64,000 bases of DNA, taken from positions 1,798,001 to 1,862,000 of the forward strand of contig CP099418.1 of NCBI GenBank assembly GCA_024114885.1, written 5' to 3'. The position numbers and the translations under genes are program-made. Source of the stretch: Septoria linicola. Lineage: Eukaryota > Ascomycota > Dothideomycetes > Mycosphaerellales > Mycosphaerellaceae. Shown in pieces: positions 56,723 through 64,000 of this stretch (position 1 is the first letter of the stretch; each line of letters opens with the position of its first letter). The notes under the pieces were generated by a model, which ran no database searches, was not told the DNA's origin, and saw nothing but the letters and a program-made list of their open reading frames with translations.

Positions 56723-57733
56723 TTAATAGGTCATCTCATTATTCTTCTCGAGCCGATCAGTGACCAATAAATCCACAACCATGGCCTTGTTGAACGACTT
56801 TCCTCCTCGACCATGTGATGTGGCCATGATGCTCGCATTGACGACTGCGGTTTCTGAGTTGGGAACCAACTTCGTAAGATCCAGCCTCGACAACTTCTTG
56901 GAGCCTTGTGATGAGTCGACCCAAGCAGTTCTCTCATTACTCTCCCAATCAATGATTGCAGCACCTCGGCCTTCGTGGCAGTGTCCATTAACGTGAAGTG
57001 ACGGTCTGACTTGTCCAAGCCTCTTCATCAAAGCGCTGCAACCCCCTTCCTGCCAGTGCTTGCTCGTATCACAAATTCCCGCAGGAGGTGTATGTGTGAT
57101 CAAAATATCGAGATTGGCTTCAATATCCTTCCAGGTCGCTTCTGCCTCACCGTCAAAGTATTGGAAAGCCCAGTTCTGCTTTCCTCTATCTGAAGAGTAA
57201 GGTGAGCCAAAGACACGCAGTGCAACATCCTTGCCTGGAACATGTACCGTGGCATGAGCATGTTGCAGGTAAACAACATTCGTGTCGTTCATAAGCTGCC
57301 TGCACTCTTCGGCTTCTGTGGGAACTACTCTCCAGCCAGAATCGTGCTTGAGAGTATATTCTGGATCGAGTGAAAGGTCATGGTTTCCGGCGACAACAAT
57401 CTTTGCAGCGAAATCTGCCTCTCCAAGCCACTTCGCTGCTCTCCGTATCTCGTTTAGACTGTGAGATATCACAAAGGTCAGCAACGTATCTGTAGGTCAC
57501 AACGTAGCGCACAGGTCATTGATATTGCAGTTTGCTTACCTGCCTTGGTTGGTGAGATCTCCCGCATGTATGAGCACGTCTGTGTTAAGGTGAGCAGATG
57601 TACTTCAATCGACCCCAGGTCGGATTACTAGTAATCAATACGAACCACCCTTTGGGAGAACGTAACCTTCTCCAGGCGCATGGCCATGTGTATCTGAGAT
57701 GCAAACGACTCTGATCTTCCTGCTCGAAGACAT
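56723..57733 (-). CDS. Calcineurin-like metallophosphoesterase (MPPED-like), 287 residues
   Basis: Exons 57733-57646, 57579-57540 and 57458-56723. All metal-ligand motifs are present in order: SDTHGH (Asp14, His16), HAGDLTN (Asp37), AGNHD (Asn68, His69), ITHTPPAGICD and NGHCHEG (GHxH). The 40-bp middle exon supplies the second motif, so splicing is needed for activity. Donor 1 is GTTCGT, weaker than usual, but the join gives LPKGDVLIHAGDL exactly as in the family. The closest layout is the MPPED1/2-type fungal group, cytosolic enzymes that may cleave cyclic nucleotides or phosphodiesters; the substrate here is unknown. The C-terminus is short, ending EKNNEMTY. Confidence 0.92.
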
Positions 57734-58139
57734 GCTGGAGTCCTTGTAGGCCACATCACTTTCCTGTTAATTGCCAGCGACACGCTAATCCCGTTCCCGG
57801 TAGTCACTGAAAGGCACTGCTCGAAGCCAGCGTCAGATGTTTGCATGTACATTTGTTGATCTAGGATCGTGGCAACAAGCAGAAGCCTGACAGTTAGACC
57901 TGTGATGAGTCATTATCGGGGTTACCTGCGGATTTGAGATCTGGATGTGTTGAGGTTATATTACACACTCCAGCAAACAAACACAAAGTCATGGATCAAG
58001 CTCTGGTCTCTGCCTAGAAGTACAAGTACTGATTGGACCAACTTGCCGCTATGCTATCTGAATCTATTGGTACATCTCAGTCCTCTGTCAAAATGTCAGA
58101 GTCGTCCGCGCGTCAACGCGGAGTGTAGCGACCTGGCGA
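57734..58139. other. Intergenic between phosphoesterase and SPT5
   Basis: About 400 bp holding the phosphoesterase promoter and SPT5 3' UTR; both genes are on the minus strand. Confidence 0.45.
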
Positions 58140-61100
58140 CTAGTCATATCGCGGTCCATCGTCTGATGCGGCAGGAGTTTCTGCACTATACGGAGCTGGC
58201 GTCTCAGGGAACCCTACAGGCGTAGCTGCGTAGTTTGCTGGCGTGTTGTACGCCGCACCTCTGTACGCAGGTGTAGGCTGGTCAGCGTAACCAGCACCCG
58301 GCGTGGGCGCAGAGTATGCACCAGGTGTTGGTGCTTCGAGTCCGCCAGATCCAGAGTATGCAGGTGTCTTACCGCCAGAATTGGAGACATACGCCGGCGT
58401 CCGGCCTCCTGCAGCATTAGGATTCCATGTCGATTGCTGCAATATGGTTAGTGATGAGTAAGTTTGTGATCTCCAAATTGCAGACTTACTGCACCTCCAG
58501 CACCTCCCCACACAGAGCCACCTCCATACGAGGTAGCGCCGCCGTAGCTTGTTTGCCCACCATAAGAGGTCATGCCGCCCCCGCCACCATAAGCAGTCTG
58601 TCCACCACCACCTCCGGCTTGCCAAGCAGGTGTTCGACCTCCGTCTGCTTTCCATGCGGGAGTACGTCCACCGCCACCTCCCATAGCATACGCTGGCGTC
58701 CGACCGCCGCTTGCCATTGGTGGCGCTCCGTAGCCTGGTCTTCCTGGAGTTGCGCCTCCAATGGGAGGACCCCTACCAGGCAGACCTCTCGGCCCACCAA
58801 AACCAAAGGTGCTTGCATCTGAGCAGATCACCTGTCCATTCGTAGCATCGATGACAGCGAGCTTCTCCTTCGGCATGGTAACCTTCTTGTTCTTGCTGTG
58901 GAGTTCAACGAGAGCGCCAGCGTCACTGGACTCTTTGACAATGCCGATCATGGCTTTCATAGGCCCAACCTTTATCTTCACTGTGCGGCCAATGAGCTTG
59001 TCACGACCTTTCTGCATAGGTGGTGGCATAGGAGCTGCTCCACCACCTGGCCCGTTGAGTGCCTGATTCATCTTGGTCAAATCTGGGCCAACACGTCCTC
59101 CCTTTGCAGCCACGGTAAGAACGTTGTTCGTGCGAGCAACGAACACGCCAGCATTGTCTCTGCTTTCACGGGATTGAGCAAAGACATAGCCACGATGCAC
59201 GTGGAGCACCTTTCCTTGACGTGATTCGCCTCCGTACTCCTTGACCGTATCTTCAGACTTGATTTCGTTGCCCTGGTGGTCCGTGGCGGGAGCGCCCTCG
59301 CGACGCTTCTCGATCTTGTTCGAGATTGCCGAAGGCAGAAGCGCGCGCACGCCACCGAGTTGATCAAGCACGCGCAAGCTTTCGCGGTCCACTTTGACGA
59401 CACACCCAACAGTCGATGCATCCAGCTGGACAAGGTCGAATAGGTCGTACTTTGAAGCGCCAACGACGCCTCCACTGTCTGTTGCCTCTCGAAGGTCCTT
59501 AGCGAACACCGTGATCTCCTGCTGATTGCTGTCTGTCAAGATCGTAATTCTGTCATCGCGAAGGCGAACGACCATGCCCACTTCATCCTGATATTTACTG
59601 CCACCAATGACTTTGACATGATCTCCCTCTTTGAATAGCTTTCGAAGGTCTCGAATGGGTGCCTCTATAGCTTGACCAGCCAACAGGCCGGAGTCGACTT
59701 CGATTCTTATCACGTCGTTGTAGACCTGTGTCGCTCGTCCAGTGACACCCTTCTGTTCACCACGGAAAATCTCGACTTTGTCGCCAGGCAGATAGTCGGC
59801 ACCAACTCCAGCCTTGAGTGTTGCTGCAAGAGCAGCGAGATCCAGATTCTCTGTGCCATCTTCGGTCGCAGCTGCAAATTTGGTGACTTCTTCAAGCGTC
59901 GGGTTGACGTCCTCCGTCTGGAGATGTCCAATCTTGAAGCTTTCGATAAGAAAGCCATCAACGTACTCTTTGCCTTGGTAGGTCCAGATGTTGACGCTGA
60001 GACCACCTTTGTGCGACAGATACCGGCCGTGCTTCCTCTTTGCCTCGGTCTCGCTAAACAAACGAGCTGGTGGGCGCTGCTTGAAAGGCTGTATTATCCG
60101 CTTTCGCTTCATGCCGCCTTGTCCATCGGGCTCCATGATAGCCGCTGCGGCGTTGGCATCTTCAGTTGTGCCATAGTCCAGTCGAGGGATCAGCTTGAGT
60201 TGAACTTCGGTCCCGTTCGGCTCGACTTCATCTACCATGGCAAGATCACCCGCGTACAGCCCACGTTTCGGCCGCACGTACATGCCAGGCTCCAGCTGCT
60301 TGCTCTTTTTCACTCTTAACAATGCCGGCATCTCCTCAACAGGAATGAGCTGGGGCTTAGTTCCCATGAAAACGTGCGTGATACCATCTAAAGCAGCAGT
60401 CACATCGTCAAGCCGCCGCGCTTCAACGTATATTTTGCCAGCCATAGCACCGGTGCCAGCGCGTTCAAAGGCGGAGAAGATTTGCACAGGTTCTCGGGAT
60501 CGCTGGCGCTCTACAATACGGCTCTGTAACGCGAAGATGATTTCGCGCTCCTTGCCTGGACGACACTTCATGAACCAGATACGTGGATCCTCCGCGCTGG
60601 GCATCAGCAATCGCTGAGGTATGATTCCAGATGCTGATCCTGTAGCCCGGTTCTGTCTTCCGTAACGTTCTTTCAATCGTGCTGCGGTCTCCTCAACGTC
60701 CATGGCCTCCTGTTGCTCTCGCTTGCGATCGAGCTCTCTGTGCATGCGATCATCCCTGTCTGCTCCAGGAGGCAGCTCTTGAAGGTCATCAGGATGCATT
60801 TCTTCGCCCGGAAGGTCGTCTTCTTCTTCGGGCTCCTCTTCGTCATCCTCGTCCACTTCGGCTTCGACATCGATGAACTGATTTCGTCTCTGCTTCCTTC
60901 GTTTCGTAGGTCTACCCACGTCGTCATCCTCATCGTCCTCGTCCTCTTCCTCTTCTTCGTCCTCCTCATCGTCGTCATCCTTTGGCTCGTCGTCTCCGTC
61001 TGCGTCTTCGTCTTCGCCAGCGCCATTGCGCTCCTCTTTCAAATCATCATCCTCATCATCGCCAGAAGCTGGCCTGCGTCTGACTGATTGTTCTCCATCC

Positions 61101-61216
61101 TCATCGTCGGCTTGAGGCTTGGCGTCGTCCTCGTCGTCGGATCCAACATGCTGACCCGGATTGAAGTCATCCTCTTCCTCCTCATCCGGGAATTGCTGGT
61201 CGAGAAGATTGCTCAT
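58140..61216 (-). CDS. SPT5: Transcription elongation factor SPT5, 1007 residues
   Basis: Exons 61216-58490 and 58436-58140; intron 58489-58437 starts GTAAGT and ends TTGCAG after an ACTAAC branch site. Domain order fits Spt5. An acidic N-terminus (residues 10-130, nearly all Asp and Glu) comes first, then the NGN domain starting near RIWFMKCRPGKEREIIFALQ. Several KOW repeats follow (MYVRPKRGLYAGDLAMVDEV, YLPGDKVEIFRGEQKGVTG, EGDHVKVIGGSKYQDEVGMV, IGRTVKIKVGPMKAMIGIV). The Gly-rich C-terminal region carries GGRTPAY/GGRTPAW repeats followed by PTPGAYSAPTPGA repeats. The intron sits inside that repeat region. Spt5 with Spt4 (DSIF) clamps RNA polymerase II and links elongation to capping and splicing; the TPA repeats are the phosphorylated CTR. 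An in-frame GTG upstream (61231) was not used. Confidence 0.97.
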
Positions 61217-62015
61217 TGCGGCCGTCTGCACGACAGCGCAAGATGGTGGAACTGTCTACAAATAGACGAGGGAAGAGGAAACGCGCAAATGGTCGTGCGT
61301 GTGACGGCGAAGGCGAGTGGCAGATGACTCGAATTTGCCAGGAGGAGAAGATGCAGCTGTGTTGATGGAAGGATGTCTGTGTACTTGGGCTTGTGCTTTG
61401 GACGCGGACGCGGATGCAGCAAGGCCACAAGCACGAGCGCGCCGCGCCGTTCCGCGATCTCAGAAGTGCAGGGCCAGGAGCTCGATCGTCTTCACTCTCA
61501 ACACAAAGCATTTCAGTAATGCACGTGTACTGAGATCCTCCAATCACGTAGACTACAATCCAAGGTTTCAGGTCTGTGAATCTGGAGATCTAGTAGGTAT
61601 CGCCCTTTGGCACAGAAAACCGACATAACGCTGGCTATATGTAACGAAGAACTTGTCGCTGTGAAGTACATGCGATTCGCATGTGCGATGGACTGTTCCC
61701 CAATGCACAGCACAGCATCAACACAGATTCTCACTTCGGACAAGACGAATCCCGTCAAAACTCACTGAGGCAAGATTTCGCCGGGAGTGGCCCCCTTGGC
61801 ATTCTGCACCTGCTGTGTTATGAGCGGATCAGTAAGCGGTTCTGCTAGACCTGCGCTGGTGGAAAAATAGTGCGAACTTTCAGCGACAGGCAGTCGAGGG
61901 ATAAAGTTCCGTGGTTCAAAGTACATGAGAATAGGGTATCGCAAAAGTAAACCAGCCTCCCAGTGTGTCACTGTCTGTACGTTCTGTCTCCCTACTTTTC
62001 GCCATGTCGCAGCAC
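61217..62015. other. Intergenic, SPT5 promoter side
   Basis: About 800 bp. A minus-strand frame at 61762-62091 gives an ESSHYFSTSAGLAEPLTDPL-type end that looks mildly protein-like but overlaps the formamidase 3' end in another phase; I could not join it to an exon. Confidence 0.4.
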
Positions 62016-62927
62016 TCAGATGACCCTCATACCAATGAATTCCTTCACAGTGAACTCGATTGCTCGAGCAACTTCTGGTCCTTCTTCCCACACCTGGTCA
62101 TGGTTTCCCTTCAACTCCAGCAATTTCGCTCGTCGTGATCCCGAGTCATCGAAGCCTTGTGAAGACAGCGACTTCATCATCAGTTCTGGCTGTTCCCACT
62201 CCACAAGCTCGTCCTCGCGCGAATGGGCAATCACGATGAGCTTCCCGTCTACCCAGCTTTGATTGAGCTCTGCTGACGTCGGGCTGACAGCTTTCCAGTC
62301 GGCCTTCTCGGGCCCGAATGCAGCCGCGACAAAATCGCGATAGAAAGTACTATCGGAATGGTACTCGACCAGCGCGGGAAGGTCGTACAGCCCCTCAAGA
62401 CCCAGGATGGCCAATGGAGGCACGACATTGACTCCCAAGGCTGAAGATGATGCATGCTGAGCACGCCACTGGCGCTTCATCGCCACTTGCAATGCCAAAC
62501 ATGCGCCGCACGAATGTCCTACCAATAGGTACCGACCTTGGAAGCGATATGTTTCCTGAAGATGCAGAATACCAGCAAGTACATCGTTAATATGATCAGG
62601 ATGTCTTGCGTTCCGTGCTGGGTCTGCTGGGTTCGATGGATTCGTGGGATGCTTTGGCGCTTGAGATAGCCGATAGTTTATTGAAGCAAACCCGGCAATA
62701 TGTTCGATGATTGAGGAGCCCAGTAACAGGTCCTGCGCCTTGTCAAAGGTGGTGGCGGTTTGGTCAGGATCGAACCAAGCGCCACCATGGATGTAGACTA
62801 TCCAGATCCGTTTCTGGTCGTTCGCTGAGGTCGGTCTCGGTATGCAAGTTTGCAAGGTGTTCAGGTTCGATTCCTTGCCATACACTATATCCCTGCGGAA
62901 TTGCGGCCATTCATCCGTGACGCCCAT
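62016..62927 (-). CDS. BNA7: Alpha/beta-hydrolase, probable kynurenine formamidase
   Basis: Single exon, 303 residues, from ATG 62927 (MGVTDEWPQFRRD); the frame is open to a TTG at 62939. The HGGAWFDPD oxyanion-hole motif matches the HGGYW-type motif of Bna7. The nucleophile elbow is VGHSCGACLALQ (Ser of G-x-S-x-G). The acid is probably the Asp of HSREDELVEWEQ, and the His lies in LKGNHDQVWEEG. FASINYRLSQAPKHP fits the same family. Kynurenine formamidase hydrolyses N-formylkynurenine in tryptophan degradation and NAD synthesis in the cytosol. A related esterase with another substrate cannot be excluded. Confidence 0.85.
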   Translation of the reverse strand: MGVTDEWPQFRRDIVYGKESNLNTLQTCIPRPTSANDQKRIWIVYIHGGAWFDPDQTATTFDKAQDLLLGSSIIEHIAGFASINYRLSQAPKHPTNPSNPADPARNARHPDHINDVLAGILHLQETYRFQGRYLLVGHSCGACLALQVAMKRQWRAQHASSSALGVNVVPPLAILGLEGLYDLPALVEYHSDSTFYRDFVAAAFGPEKADWKAVSPTSAELNQSWVDGKLIVIAHSREDELVEWEQPELMMKSLSSQGFDDSGSRRAKLLELKGNHDQVWEEGPEVARAIEFTVKEFIGMRVI

Positions 62928-64000
62928 CTTCCAGCCCAACTGAGTGTGTCCGCAGTCCGCGTCGTAATGCTATGTTGCTTGAGCTGTGTGTCGTGAGTCA
63001 CGCACAACAGGCAGGGAATTTCGTTGGGCTTCAAATTTCAGTCTTGTGTGCGCGGAATCTCGAATAGGGGTTACAGTCAGTGACAAGTCGCAGTGCAGAC
63101 GAAATGAAAAGTACGCAGCAATTTCGAGAGATTGGGTGATAGGCCTTACGAGCCAGATACGGCCATTCGTTCTGCAGCAGTCTTTCTTCGACGACCAGCC
63201 GGAGCTAGGTTTCAGGTGGCATCCCTCCCGCTAGCCAGGACAAGAAGAAAGCTGTGATGCGAGTGGGACCGAGTCATATTTGATCATTCTGCATTGTTGA
63301 GCGGAAGGTGTGCAGCAAACATCAGAGTACAGCGAGTGCATCAGCGCCCGATGAGCGAGAGCAGTAGTAATTTACTAGTGGTGGCTGTCGGCCTCGTCAG
63401 TGTGCAGAGGGTGTGCCGTTTATCTTCAAGGATGTGCCCCTTTCAGTCGGCCGCCGTGACGTCGATGGTCACATTTCTGCGTTCGCTTCCTGCTCGTCTG
63501 TCTGTGTGTCCATCCGTTGACATCCACGACTCGCACTGCACGCCACTTGTTGCATCCTCACCACATCATCACAAAACAGCTTCAGTAACAACAGCGTTAT
63601 TGAAGCATCAACAGCAACAGCAGTCTTGGCCGCCCGAGACTCAGGGCACAGACGAAGAGCACAGCGACAAGCACTTCTCTTCACTTTCTTGGCCAGCGGC
63701 TGCCCCACCAGCCACCCAGAACTCTCTTCGGCACCAGCAGAGCATAGCAAAGCATCATCCTTGAGCCTCTTCCTCGTCGTGGTGCCAAACGGACATTTCT
63801 CGACCGCCTTCGCCTGCCTGGAGCAGCTCAGCAGTCGCACCTGCGGAACCTGGTTCGAACTGGCACCTGCGCATCTCACTTGCAGTGACAGCACTGCCTC
63901 TCTCCCACATCTCTCACTCGACCGCCGACTTTCATCCCTCCATCTACTTTCTACCTGCACCGGAACATCACTTTGACCGCACCTCATTGCACCTCTCCTC
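62928..64000. other. Window end: probable promoter and leader of a gene beyond the window
   Basis: About 1.07 kb. From 63480 on, the plus strand is rich in TC, CATC and CAGCAACAG words typical of fungal 5' leaders, and frames such as 63626-63976 lack a clear domain. A plus-strand gene probably begins past 64000. Confidence 0.35.

Noticed and set aside
61762..62091. Minus-strand frame with a protein-like C-terminus overlapping the end of the formamidase gene
   Set aside because: It overlaps the real gene in another phase, has no start region or family motif, and no splice join could be found.
1..64000. Secondary-metabolite or other functional gene cluster
   Set aside because: No polyketide synthase, NRPS, terpene or tailoring genes are present; neighbouring genes are unrelated housekeeping or single accessory genes.

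Overview
The window is nuclear DNA of a filamentous ascomycete. The evidence is short introns (about 48-80 bp) with GTAAGT/GTATGT-type donors and CTGAC/CTAAC-like branch sites, fungal-only families (GT62 mannan polymerase, NT-C2, DUF3074, fungal opsin), and a retroelement block with the C-to-T pattern of repeat-induced point mutation (RIP). Gene content, including a proton-pump-type opsin, suggests Dothideomycetes; this placement is inference, since no marker was compared. Exon joins below were deduced by hand from splice consensus and frame.

Left arm (1-17.1 kb): the 3'-truncated end of a multi-pass membrane protein, an Anp1/Mnn9-type mannosyltransferase, a mitochondrial-like conserved protein, a 2007-residue low-complexity repeat protein over seven exons, an MFS transporter, and a compact O6-methylguanine methyltransferase homologue in four small exons.

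Middle (17.1-28.3 kb): gene-poor DNA with short tandem repeats, a tRNA-Val(UAC) with an unusual palindromic 3' trailer, then about 8 kb of AT-rich, stop-riddled sequence. Inside it I can delimit a Ty1/copia LTR retrotransposon (21158-27274) with 278-bp LTRs and a GAGAA target duplication. It is inserted into an older retroelement remnant that ends abruptly near 27815.

Right arm (28.3-64 kb): a C2H2 zinc-finger protein, a gene-poor stretch, a DUF3074 protein facing a thioredoxin-fold protein, a monocarboxylate-type MFS permease, TIM14/PAM18 head-to-head with RLP24, an opsin, an RPEL-repeat protein, a dual-specificity phosphatase, an NT-C2 protein tail-to-tail with a glutathione transferase, a J-domain protein, a metallophosphoesterase, SPT5, and a kynurenine formamidase-like hydrolase.

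The genes form no pathway cluster. They are ordinary housekeeping and accessory genes around a RIP-inactivated island. I found no CRISPR, phage or convincing new multi-gene system. The best leads are the repeat protein whose introns fall at equivalent repeat positions, the structured tRNA trailer at the retroelement border, the nested RIP island, and the compact MGMT with an intact catalytic cysteine.
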